Assembly (NCBI GenBank): GCA_963765875.1
Contig: CAVXYK010000029.1
Location: forward strand, 1 to 64,000
Source: JAWKOK01 sp963765875
GTDB lineage: Bacteria; Chloroflexota; Anaerolineae; Caldilineales; Caldilineaceae
Length of the DNA: 64,000 nucleotides
Reading direction: 5' to 3'
The position numbers were made by a program, and so were the translations under genes. Below, one piece after another: positions 8,256-16,338 of the stretch; the first letter of the stretch is position 1, and every line of letters begins with the position of its first letter. The notes under the pieces were generated by a model. It did not search any database and had not been told where the DNA came from. It worked only from the letters and a program-made list of their open reading frames with translations.

Positions 8256-9212
8256 CTATCCGAGAACAAGTTTCTCAGAAATGCTTTCGCCTCTGTAGAT
8301 CCGACTGATGATATCTGCAAGCAAGGGAGCGATGGAGAGGACCTCGACCTTGCCCGTACGCTTCTCCGGCGGCACAGCCACGGTATTGGTCACCACCAAC
8401 TTCTCAATGCGGTCATCGTTCTCCAACCGTTCAAGCGCGCTGGGCAACAGGACCCCATGGGTCACGGCAAAGTAGGCTTTGCCGGTGGCGCCGGCATCGT
8501 AGAGCGCGTCGACTTGCTTCAGCACACTGCCGCCCGCCATGACGTCGTCGATAATGATCGGATTGCGACCCTCGATGTCACCGACTACGTGAGTTGTCTC
8601 CGTCGAACTGAAATCAGTTCGACGTTTGTGCATAACGACCAACGGCAGATCGGTGTGCTCTGCATAACGGCCTGCCATTCCAGCGCGACCCACATCCGGG
8701 CTGACGATGGCTGAATTGGCAAACTGCGGCTTTCGGAAATAGTCGCCCAGCAGAGGCACGGCACTGAGCGGATCGACCGGCACATTGAAAAAACCTTGAA
8801 TTGCCCGATTGTGGATGTCCACATAGATGACGCGTCTCACCCCCTGCATCTCGAGCATATTGACAACGGCACGAGCGCTAACCGCTTCACGACCGCGGGC
8901 CATACGCTCTTGACGGGCATAGGGGAAGTAGGGAATGACCACGCTAACGCTATGTGCGCTGGCCCGACGAAAGGCGTCGATATAGAGCAACAGTTCCATC
9001 AGATGGTCGTTGACCGGCGCAGAACAAGGCTGAACGATGAAGATGTCCTGATCGCGCACGACCTCATCGATCATGACATGGATCTCGCTGTCAGGCAGAT
9101 ACGTCGTCGTAGACTGCCCCATGCCAACGTCCAGAATATCTGCGATGCGCCGTGCGAGAGCCGGGTGTGCCGACCCACTAAAAATACGGAGAGGGTGGTA
9201 GGATTCAACCAT
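8256..9212 (-). CDS. prs: Ribose-phosphate pyrophosphokinase, divergent form
   Basis: A 318-residue Prs-family enzyme that makes PRPP from ribose-5-phosphate and ATP for nucleotide, His and Trp synthesis. Conserved landmarks are PYFPYARQER (ATP and subunit contacts), IQGFFNVPVDPL, VSPDVG and the HKRR flexible loop. Several usually near-invariant spots differ: DLHxxQ is DIHNRA, and the PRPP loop DDxxDTAGT is IIDDVMAGGSV, without the second Asp and the Thr-Ala-Gly-Thr. It is still much closer to Prs than to plain phosphoribosyltransferases. A good -35/-10 pair lies about 125 bases upstream, and bactofilin follows in the same operon. Confidence 0.85.
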   Translation of the reverse strand: MVESYHPLRIFSGSAHPALARRIADILDVGMGQSTTTYLPDSEIHVMIDEVVRDQDIFIVQPCSAPVNDHLMELLLYIDAFRRASAHSVSVVIPYFPYARQERMARGREAVSARAVVNMLEMQGVRRVIYVDIHNRAIQGFFNVPVDPLSAVPLLGDYFRKPQFANSAIVSPDVGRAGMAGRYAEHTDLPLVVMHKRRTDFSSTETTHVVGDIEGRNPIIIDDVMAGGSVLKQVDALYDAGATGKAYFAVTHGVLLPSALERLENDDRIEKLVVTNTVAVPPEKRTGKVEVLSIAPLLADIISRIYRGESISEKLVLG

Positions 9213-9335
9213 GCTTGACCACTTCTTTCTTTACGGGTTGTATGCCCATGAAAGACAGCTGTTCAGGTGCCCACAGGCAGATCGGAAGGTACGTCTACAC
9301 GGCAGAATGGGGAGTCGGTTGCTGACTTCTACGAA

Positions 9336-9364
9336 ATTATATGATACCCTTTTGACCGGGTCAA
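9336..9364 (-). promoter_or_regulatory. Sigma-70-type promoter for prs with an overlapping palindrome
   Basis: Read on the minus strand, TTGACC (9364-9359) and TATAAT (9341-9336) are 17 bases apart, a near-consensus promoter pointing to prs. The -35 box lies within the palindrome TTTGACC-G-GGTCAAA (9351-9365), a plausible operator. The same palindrome is 18 bases before the rdgB start on the other strand, so a bound protein could affect both genes. Confidence 0.65.
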
Positions 9365-9382
9365 AGTATTGAAGGAGAGAAA

Positions 9383-9979
9383 ATGCAGAAACTTCTGATC
9401 GCCACCCACAATCCCGGCAAGCTGCTTGAATATCGTAGCCTGCTCGCCGATCTAGATTTGGACGTCGTGAATTTGGATGAAGCCGGCATCGGCTTTGATG
9501 TCGAGGAGACCGGATCAACCTTTGCTGAAAACGCCATTCTGAAAGCTCGTACCTATGCCGACGCGTCAGGACTCTGGACCTGGGCCGATGACAGCGGTCT
9601 GGAGGTCGACGCACTCGGCGGGCGACCAGGGATCTATTCTGCGCGCTATGCCGGGCCGGATGCCAGCGACGAAGATCGATACCGTAAGTTGATCGCAGAG
9701 CTTGAGCAACAGCCTGAGCGCGACTGGCGCGCGCGTTTCCGCTGTGTCGTCGCCTTGGCAACGCCCGACGGCCGCGTCGAAACCATTGGCGACACAGTGG
9801 AGGGCATCATCATCGACGGGCCCCGCGGCGACCACGGATTCGGCTACGATCCCATCTTTTTCATGCCCGAGCGTGACGCTACCATGGCCGAACTGCCCGC
9901 TGAAATCAAAAACCAAATAAGTCACCGTGGCAAGGCGGCATTGGCGGCCAAAGAGGTGCTGAGTCGGATGATCGGGTGA
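9383..9979 (+). CDS. rdgB: XTP/dITP diphosphatase (RdgB/HAM1 family)
   Basis: A 198-residue nucleotide-pool sanitising enzyme that hydrolyses dITP and XTP to monophosphates. Family motifs appear in order: LIATHNPGKLLEY at the N-terminus, TFAENAILKA near residue 50, ADDSGLEVDALGGRPG near 70 (catalytic Asp), GYDPIFFMPE near 155 and SHRGKA near 182. AAGGAG precedes ATG 9383 by eight bases. It is divergent from prs, sharing a 170-base control region. Confidence 0.95.
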   Translation: MQKLLIATHNPGKLLEYRSLLADLDLDVVNLDEAGIGFDVEETGSTFAENAILKARTYADASGLWTWADDSGLEVDALGGRPGIYSARYAGPDASDEDRYRKLIAELEQQPERDWRARFRCVVALATPDGRVETIGDTVEGIIIDGPRGDHGFGYDPIFFMPERDATMAELPAEIKNQISHRGKAALAAKEVLSRMIG

Positions 9980-10097
9980 TCAAACCGGAATTGCATAATG
10001 GCGGCATCAGGTCTACAATGCACTATGGTTGACGTAAGTGTTGACGGTGATGTTGGCATTGATAATAACCTAGGTGGAAATCCGTAAGTCATGACAA

Positions 10098-10274
10098 AAA
10101 AGTGCTGGGGGCTTCCCGATGCTGGAGCGTCAAAAACTGGGCGTACACACTCGCTTGGTTGCATAAGGCCGCTGCAAGAAATTGAATCCCTGTTTGATGA
10201 TGCTTGCGCAGAGGCTTGCAGGCCGTCAAATAGGGATTCGATTTCTTTGAACGGCCTAAGTCCCCGGCACTTTT
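10098..10274. repeat. Nested imperfect palindrome, about 180 bp
   Basis: Outer arms 10098-10114 and 10258-10274 pair over 17 bases with two mismatches. Inner arms 10178-10197 and 10226-10245 pair over 20 bases with two mismatches. AGGCCG (10166-10171) and CGGCCT (10252-10257) add a middle stem. The left half carries about 50 extra unpaired bases (10115-10165). The element fills the rdgB-dhaK spacer (9980-10325), which has no credible gene. It could be a degenerate mobile hairpin or an RNA leader of the dha operon. Confidence 0.6.
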
Positions 10275-10325
10275 CGCACCACTTACAGACTCTACTTAGA
10301 TGATATACCCGTCTGTTCGTACAAT

Positions 10326-11402
10326 ATGACATCAGTGAACGCCATTAGTAAAGCAGCGCCCAAGTTGAGTAGTGCACCCATTCCTGCAACTGGGACTGCC
10401 GGCCGTGCAAGTATGCTCAAGAAGCTGATCAACGAACCAAACGATATTGTCAACGAAAGCTTGGAAGGCCTGGAGCTATCCTATCCTGGCCTGCTGCGTG
10501 TCCACTATCATCCCCATTTCGTACGACGAATTGACGCACCGGTTCAGGGCAAAGTTTCACTGATCAGTGGCAGCGGCAGCGGCCACGAACCCCTCAATAC
10601 TGGCTATGTGGGCATTGGCATGCTGGATGCAGCCTGTCCCGGCGGCATTTTCACCAGCCCGACTCCTGACCAATACCTGGCGGCAATGCAGACCGTTTAC
10701 GGCAACGCCGGCATACTTTTCATCATGAAAAATTTCGCCGGCGGCGTGTTCAACATGGGCATGGCGCTGGAACTGGCCGACGAGGATGGTTATGAGGTGG
10801 CGTCGGTACTGGTCAATGATGATGTAGCGCTTGAAGACCCCAGCAAACGACGTGGACTCGGCGCGACCATCCTGGTCGAGAAAATGGCCGGCGCCGCGGC
10901 AGAAGAAGGCCGTTCATTGGCCGAAGTGACTGCCGTTGCCCAGACCGTAATCGAACAGTCGAGGAGTATGGGGGCCGCGCTGACCGGATGCACAGTGCCT
11001 GCAATCGGCAAACGCACGTTCCTGCTCCCCAATGGCCAGCTTGAGCTCGGCGTGGGCATGCATGGCGAACGCGGTCGCCGCCGCATCCCCTATACCGGGG
11101 CCGACCAGATGACCGAACTGCTGGTCCAACCGATTCTTGACGACCTGGGCGCACGGCCTGGCGACCGGGTGATTGCGCTGGTCAGCGGGCTGGGGGGCAC
11201 ACCGCTTCAGGAACTCTACATCGTCTATCGACAACTCCATCAGGTTTTGGCTTCTCACGACATTCAGATCGAGCGCAACCTGATCGGCAACTACATCACA
11301 AGCCTGGACGCAGCCGGCTGCGCCATCACCCTCATGCGCCTGACGCCGGAGCTGCTTTCTCTCTGGGACGCGCCGGTGCGCACGCCGGCGCTGAGCTGGT
11401 AA
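10326..11402 (+). CDS. dhaK: PTS-dependent dihydroxyacetone kinase, substrate-binding subunit DhaK
   Basis: DhaK binds dihydroxyacetone covalently through a His and passes it to DhaL-ADP for phosphorylation to DHAP. Visible motifs are SGSGSGHEPLNTGYVG (the usual His after Pro-Leu is Asn) and GVGMHGERG with the substrate-linking His. From ATG 10326 that His is residue 246; from the in-frame ATG 10413 (LKKLINEPNDIV, the usual DhaK N-terminus) it is 217, close to His218 of the E. coli protein. TACAAT at 10320-10325 could be a -10 box directly before the first ATG. The shorter 329-residue product is therefore likely, although no clear ribosome site precedes either start. It is the first gene of the glycerol/DHA cluster. 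Confidence 0.92.
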   Translation: MTSVNAISKAAPKLSSAPIPATGTAGRASMLKKLINEPNDIVNESLEGLELSYPGLLRVHYHPHFVRRIDAPVQGKVSLISGSGSGHEPLNTGYVGIGMLDAACPGGIFTSPTPDQYLAAMQTVYGNAGILFIMKNFAGGVFNMGMALELADEDGYEVASVLVNDDVALEDPSKRRGLGATILVEKMAGAAAEEGRSLAEVTAVAQTVIEQSRSMGAALTGCTVPAIGKRTFLLPNGQLELGVGMHGERGRRRIPYTGADQMTELLVQPILDDLGARPGDRVIALVSGLGGTPLQELYIVYRQLHQVLASHDIQIERNLIGNYITSLDAAGCAITLMRLTPELLSLWDAPVRTPALSW

Positions 11403-11448
11403 TTCGACCGAAATCAGACACATTGGGATCATTCCATTGGAGACCACG

Positions 11449-12108
11449 ATGAGCCAGACAATCTCACTGGCCCAGTTTCGCAATTGGCTGAAATTGTTTG
11501 CAGAACAGATCGAAAGAGAAGAACGGTACCTCACGGAATTAGATACGGCCATCGGTGATGCGGATCACGGCACCAACATGCAGCGGGGAATGGAACAGGT
11601 GACTCGACTACTTGCCCGCGACAGTGGTCCTCGGCAGGAAACAGTCTCGACCTTCCTACGCTCGATCGCGATGACCCTCATCAGCAGTATCGGCGGGGCT
11701 GCCGGGCCGCTCTACGGGGCGTTCTTCTTGCGTTCCGGCAAAGCAGCGGCGGATTCTGAGACAATCGACCTCGTCCAGCTTGCGGCCATGTTCCGCAATG
11801 GACTGGAAGGCGTGAAGCAGCGCGGCGAAGCCGAAATAGACGACAAGACCATGATCGACACACTGGAGCCGGCAGTCATCGCCTTGGAAAACGCATCCTC
11901 CTCAGGCGCCTCGCTGGACGAAGCGCTGGCAGCCGCATTGGCTGCCGCCGAAGTCGGCATGATCCATACCATCGAACTGGAAGCCCAGCGGGGACGCGCC
12001 AGCTATCTCGGCCCCCGCTCCATCGGCCACCAGGACCCCGGCGCCACCAGCAGCTACTATCTGATCCAATGTGCGGCAGGCACGCTATGTAGTGAAGACC
12101 CAACGTAG
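11449..12108 (+). CDS. dhaL: Dihydroxyacetone kinase ADP-binding subunit DhaL
   Basis: A 219-residue helical-barrel protein. The two Mg-ADP acidic clusters are in LDTAIGDADHGTNM near residue 36 (canonical IGDGDHG), and DPGATSSYY lies near the end. DhaL keeps ADP tightly bound; in the PTS-type enzyme DhaM re-phosphorylates it. An in-frame TTG at 11437 exists, but GGAG at 11439-11442 best serves ATG 11449. It follows dhaK by 46 bases. The short spacer to glpK (12109-12186) repeats the phrase TAGTGAAGAC twice and has no gene. Confidence 0.93.
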   Translation: MSQTISLAQFRNWLKLFAEQIEREERYLTELDTAIGDADHGTNMQRGMEQVTRLLARDSGPRQETVSTFLRSIAMTLISSIGGAAGPLYGAFFLRSGKAAADSETIDLVQLAAMFRNGLEGVKQRGEAEIDDKTMIDTLEPAVIALENASSSGASLDEALAAALAAAEVGMIHTIELEAQRGRASYLGPRSIGHQDPGATSSYYLIQCAAGTLCSEDPT

Positions 12109-12186
12109 TTAACACCCAGTGTCGTAAACATCCAGTGTAGTGAAGACTCTATGTAGACCATCCGCAGAATCGGGGAGCAGGCAGCA

Positions 12187-13689
12187 ATGGCTAAGTACGT
12201 AGGCGCGATAGACTCCGGGACAACCAGTACGCGGTTTATGTTGTTCGATGAGTCAGGCTCGGTCGTAGACTACGATCAACATGAGCATGAGCAGATCTTT
12301 CCCAAGAGCGGCTGGGTCGAGCACGACGCAGTCGAGATCTGGGAACGAACACGCCAGGTCATCGGCGGGGCCATGGCCAAGGCGCAGGTAAAGGCCAACG
12401 ACATCGCGGCCATCGGCATCACCAATCAACGTGAGACGGCCGTGGTGTGGAATCGCCACACGGGCGAGCCGATTGCCAATGCCATCGTCTGGCAAGACAC
12501 GCGGACCGATCGACTCTGTCGAGAGCTGGAAAAGGCCGGACATGCCGAGACCATCTTCCAAAAGGCCGGTCTCCCCCTGGCAACCTACTTCGCAGGGCCG
12601 AAGATCCGATGGCTGCTGGACAATGTGCCGGACGCCCGCCAACAGGCAGAGCGCAGCGATCTGCTCTTCGGCACCATCGACACCTGGCTGATCTGGCAAT
12701 TGACCGGCGGTAACCATATCACCGACCCGACCAATGCCAGCCGCACCATGCTCATGAACCTGGAGACACTCGATTGGGACGACGAACTGCTGGCGATCCT
12801 GGACATCCCTCGACAGATGTTGCCGACAATTCGGCCCAGCAGCGATCCGGAATTTTACGGAAAGACGCTGGCGAACGGCCCCTTCCAAGGCGAAATCCCG
12901 GTCTGCGGCGACCTCGGTGATCAGCAGGCCGCCACCGTTGGCCAGACCTGCTTCAGCCCGGGCGAGGCAAAGAACACCTACGGCACCGGCTGTTTTATGA
13001 TTCTCAACACCGGCACCGAGATCGTGCATAGCAAGAACGGTCTGCTCACCACCGTCTGCTACCAGTTTGACGACGCGCCGGCCGTCTATGCGTTGGAAGG
13101 GTCGATTGCCATGGCCGGCGCAACCGTGCAGTGGTTACGCGATAATCTGGGACTCATCGACAACGCCGCAGAGACAGAGGCCATTGCCCAGAGCGTGGAG
13201 GACAGCGGCGGATGCTACTTCGTTCCCGCCTTTAGCGGCCTGTTCGCCCCCTACTGGCGCAGTGACGCCCGCGGTGTCATCGTCGGCCTCACGAGTTACA
13301 TCAATCGGGCGCATATTGTACGGGCGACGCTGGAAGCACTCTGTTACCAGACGCGTGAAGTGCTGGAGGCCATGAACGCCGACAGCGGCGTGCCGCTGCG
13401 TCAACTCAAAGTTGACGGCGGGGCCACCGTTAACAATTTTTTGATGCAGCTTCAGGCCGACATCCTGGGCACAGAAGTTGTTCGCCCCAAAGTATCGGAG
13501 ACGACCAGCCTCGGAGCAGCCTATGCCGCAGGCCTGGCTGTCGGATTCTGGAGCGATCTTGAGAGTCTGCGAGCCAACTGGCAGGTCGACCGCACTTGGC
13601 AGCCCGAGATCGACCAGACCACGCGTGATGCAGGCTATGCAGGCTGGAAGAAGGCTGTCGAGCGCACATTTGATTGGGTTGAAGAATAG
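12187..13689 (+). CDS. glpK: Glycerol kinase
   Basis: A 500-residue FGGY-family kinase making glycerol-3-phosphate from glycerol and ATP. Motifs: GAIDSGTTSTRFMLFD at the N-terminus (phosphate-1 loop), AIGITNQRETAVVWNR, WQDTRTD, YGTGCFMILNTG near residue 265, and the adenosine motif KVDGGATVNNFLMQ near 400. Length is typical. GGGGAG precedes ATG 12187. Its position between dhaL and dhaM means glycerol kinase and DHA kinase are made together. No glpF or glycerol dehydrogenase gene is seen in the window. A 14-base tandem duplication (GGGTTGAAGAATAG) spans its stop codon at 13676-13705. Confidence 0.95.
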   Translation: MAKYVGAIDSGTTSTRFMLFDESGSVVDYDQHEHEQIFPKSGWVEHDAVEIWERTRQVIGGAMAKAQVKANDIAAIGITNQRETAVVWNRHTGEPIANAIVWQDTRTDRLCRELEKAGHAETIFQKAGLPLATYFAGPKIRWLLDNVPDARQQAERSDLLFGTIDTWLIWQLTGGNHITDPTNASRTMLMNLETLDWDDELLAILDIPRQMLPTIRPSSDPEFYGKTLANGPFQGEIPVCGDLGDQQAATVGQTCFSPGEAKNTYGTGCFMILNTGTEIVHSKNGLLTTVCYQFDDAPAVYALEGSIAMAGATVQWLRDNLGLIDNAAETEAIAQSVEDSGGCYFVPAFSGLFAPYWRSDARGVIVGLTSYINRAHIVRATLEALCYQTREVLEAMNADSGVPLRQLKVDGGATVNNFLMQLQADILGTEVVRPKVSETTSLGAAYAAGLAVGFWSDLESLRANWQVDRTWQPEIDQTTRDAGYAGWKKAVERTFDWVEE

Positions 13690-13716
13690 CCGGGTTGAAG
13701 AATAGAAGGAATCATT

Positions 13717-14128
13717 GTGGTCAGTCTGGTCATCGTCTCCCACTGTCATCAACTCGCCAACGGCGTCAAAGAGCTTGCCGACCAGATGGCCAATGGCCAG
13801 ATCGATATCGCCGCGGTCGGCGGCATTGTGATTGAAAACAGGCCGCCGACATTGGGAACCGATGCAGTGCGCATCAGCCAGGCCGTCGAGAGTGTATGGA
13901 CGCCAAGCGGCGTTCTGCTGCTGGTCGACCTCGGCAGTGCCATCCTAAGCACCAAATTGGCGCTGGATATGTTGCCTGACAAAATGCACGAGACTTGCCT
14001 GATCAGCAATGCCCCATCTGGTCGAAGGGGCCGTGATCGCTGCATTGGAAGCAAGCATCAACCATACGCTCGACGCCGTCAACGAGGCGGCCGAGGCCGC
14101 CAGCCAATACGCAAAGGTCACACGTTAG
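13717..14128 (+). pseudogene. dhaM: DhaM phosphotransferase subunit (EIIA-Man type), one frameshift
   Basis: A single-domain EIIA of about 136 residues that carries phosphate from HPr to DhaL-bound ADP. Start GTG 13717 follows GAAGGA. VSLVIVSHCHQLANG carries the active His; GGIVIENRPPTLGTDAVRI and VLLLVDLGSAILSTKLALD follow as in DhaM. At about 14010-14014 one extra base breaks the frame. In the next frame the family C-terminus continues as LVEGAVIAALEASINH and ends at TAG 14126-14128, four bases before the HPr gene. The rest of the operon is intact, so a sequencing error is plausible. Confidence 0.88.
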
Positions 14129-14131
14129 GCC

Positions 14132-14431
14132 ATGTCACAGCCGTCTACTGCCGAGATCACTATCACACACCCACTGGGCTTGCACCTGCGCAAGAGTAGA
14201 GACGTCGTGCAGATCGCCAGCCGCTACGACGCGGATATCACCGCCAGCAATCTAACGTTGGAGACGCAGGCTGTGGATGCCAAGAGCATTCTGCAATTGA
14301 TGCAGTTACAGGCACGGCAGGGACACAGGCTGCGTCTGTGCGCGACGGGACTCGATGCACAGGACGCTATCGATGCTCTGAGGAAGCTCTTCGACGCTCG
14401 TTTTTACGACATTCCCGGCGCAACTTCATGA
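14132..14431 (+). CDS. HPr-family phosphocarrier protein
   Basis: A 99-residue HPr. His18 in THPLGLHLRKSRDVVQ aligns with the phosphorylated His of HPr, but the usual GLHARPA is GLHLRKS: the Arg survives, while the flanking Ala and Pro are replaced. KSILQLMQLQARQG contains the equivalent of Ser46 and the surrounding regulatory patch. Placed directly between dhaM and the EI gene, it is presumably the HPr dedicated to DHA kinase rather than a general sugar HPr. It overlaps the EI start by four bases (ATGA), indicating coupled translation. Confidence 0.9.
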   Translation: MSQPSTAEITITHPLGLHLRKSRDVVQIASRYDADITASNLTLETQAVDAKSILQLMQLQARQGHRLRLCATGLDAQDAIDALRKLFDARFYDIPGATS

Positions 14432-16182
14432 CAACTATCTATGGCGGGTTGCCCGCAGCGCCCGGCATAGGGCTGGGAGAAGCATATATTCACCGGCCCG
14501 ATGAACCGACGCTGGAGACAATGCTCTCCAACGTATCGGATGTGCAGGAACATGACAGCGATATTGAGTGGCGCCGCTTCCTGGTCGCCCAAGCCAAAGT
14601 TGAACGCGAATTGGAGCATCTGCGCAAGTCACTCAACACCGTCGCCGCAGATATTTTTTCGGTACATCAGCTGATCCTGCACGACAAGACCCTGACCGAG
14701 TCAGTTCGTGAAGCCATCCGAATCAACCAGAGCAGTGCGATCAGCGCAACGCAGCAGGCCATCCAAAACATGGCGGAAATCTTCCGGGAGTTGGAGGATG
14801 AGTATTTCGCCAGTCGAGCCGCCGATATCATCGACATCGGAAAGCGCCTACTGACCCATCTGGGCGTCGATCTCGACGAAGTGCCGCTCTCCCACCTCCC
14901 GGCAGGCACGGTCTTGGTCGCCGCTGACCTCACCCCGTCCGATATCGCCCAACTCTCAAGCGACCGGGTCACGGGCATTGCGCTGGCCGAAAGCACGCCG
15001 ACCGCGCACTCATCCATTCTGGCCCGCAGCCTGGGGCTTCCGCTGGTCTGCGGCCTGGGACTTGAGATTCTGCTGCTTGAAGCCGGTCAGCAAGTCGTCT
15101 TGGACGGCGACCGTGGCCGGCTCGTGGTTGGACCCACACCCGAAGAGACCGCCCGCTACAAGGACGCATTTTATCTTCTAGAGAAACAGCGCAATCTGGC
15201 GCTGGCCCATGTTCAAGAGGACGCTGTCACCCGTGACGGCGTTCATGTGCCCGTCTACATCAATGCCAACCAACCGAGCGAAGTCGATCAGAGTCGTCAG
15301 GCCGGGGCCGATGGCGTAGGCCTGTTGCGCACCGAATATCTATTCCAGAGCCGCACCCTGCCGCCAAGCAGAGACGAGCAGCGCTGGATATATCAGGGCA
15401 TCGCCGACACCCTGGCAGGACAGCCGTTGACTGTACGTGCGCTGGATGCAGGTGGCGATAAACCGGTGGAATTTCTGCTCAACAGCGCCGAGGAAAATCC
15501 ATTTCTTGGTCGGCGCGGCATTCGTCTGCTACTTGATCACCCCGAGATTCTCGTCACTCAATATCAGGCGTTGCTGGACGTCGCAACTCAGCCCAGCGAG
15601 GCGACCCAGTTACGTTATATGTTGCCAATGGTCAGCACACTGGAAGAAGTTGATGCGGCGCAGCGCTTGCTGGATGAGGCCAGAGCGAAGTTCGTCGCCG
15701 ACCACAGTGGAACGGCAGGAAAAAACATGGACGATCATACGCCCGTCGAAATCGGCGTACTGATCGAAGTTCCTTCCGCCGCGCTCATGGCCGAACAGCT
15801 TGCCGAGAAAGTCGATTTTTTCAGCATTGGCACCAATGATCTGGCCCAATATGTGATGGCCAGTGACCGCACCAACAGCTCGGTGGCCAGACTTGCAGAT
15901 CCGCTACACCCAGCCGTGCTCAAGTTGATCGGCCATGTCTGCAACACGGCCAAGCGAGCGAATTTGCCCGTTTCACTCTGCGGCGAGATGGCAGGCAATC
16001 CGAGTACAGTACCACTATTGCTTGGGCTGGGCGTGACGGAACTCAGCGTGCCGCTGCCCTGTGTGCCATTGGTGAAGCAGGCTGTGCGTGAGTGCAATAT
16101 GGTACAATGTCATCAGGTGGCAGAGGCCGCTCTGAGCTGTGCCAATGCTGAAGAAGTGCGGGATCTGCTTGCTGATAGTTGA
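14428..16182 (+). CDS. ptsI: Phosphoenolpyruvate-protein phosphotransferase (PTS enzyme I)
   Basis: A 584-residue enzyme I that takes phosphate from PEP and passes it to HPr. GGLPAAPGIGLG opens the N-terminal domain. The phosphorylated His194 lies in STPTAHSSILARSLG. The TIM-barrel PEP site includes GLLRTEYLF, DAGGDKP, NPFLGRRGIR and FSIGTNDLAQY, with catalytic Cys518 in SLCGEMAG. All catalytic residues seem present. An upstream in-frame ATG (14338) lies inside the HPr gene; ATG 14428 matches the family N-terminus and the ATGA overlap. No sugar EIIB or EIIC gene is nearby, so its likely client is DhaM through HPr. Confidence 0.93.
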   Translation: MTTIYGGLPAAPGIGLGEAYIHRPDEPTLETMLSNVSDVQEHDSDIEWRRFLVAQAKVERELEHLRKSLNTVAADIFSVHQLILHDKTLTESVREAIRINQSSAISATQQAIQNMAEIFRELEDEYFASRAADIIDIGKRLLTHLGVDLDEVPLSHLPAGTVLVAADLTPSDIAQLSSDRVTGIALAESTPTAHSSILARSLGLPLVCGLGLEILLLEAGQQVVLDGDRGRLVVGPTPEETARYKDAFYLLEKQRNLALAHVQEDAVTRDGVHVPVYINANQPSEVDQSRQAGADGVGLLRTEYLFQSRTLPPSRDEQRWIYQGIADTLAGQPLTVRALDAGGDKPVEFLLNSAEENPFLGRRGIRLLLDHPEILVTQYQALLDVATQPSEATQLRYMLPMVSTLEEVDAAQRLLDEARAKFVADHSGTAGKNMDDHTPVEIGVLIEVPSAALMAEQLAEKVDFFSIGTNDLAQYVMASDRTNSSVARLADPLHPAVLKLIGHVCNTAKRANLPVSLCGEMAGNPSTVPLLLGLGVTELSVPLPCVPLVKQAVRECNMVQCHQVAEAALSCANAEEVRDLLADS

Positions 16183-16338
16183 GCCTATTTACAGATGTTT
16201 TTCAGAAATCCAGAGCATCTTCTGAACCACCTGTGTCCCATTTTTCTACCATCTGCGTAAATCTGTGACGAAAACGACTTTCTACGGTCGGGTCACACAT
16301 CCAGAGAGATTGTAACCAGCGAGACGATAAGTCGAGAC

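Noticed and set aside
9980..10325. Short frames in the palindrome before dhaK considered as genes
   Set aside because: Both strands give similar short frames because the DNA is palindromic; no start signal or conserved text.
12253..13029. 258-codon minus-strand open frame opposite glpK
   Set aside because: Shadow of a strongly conserved kinase gene.
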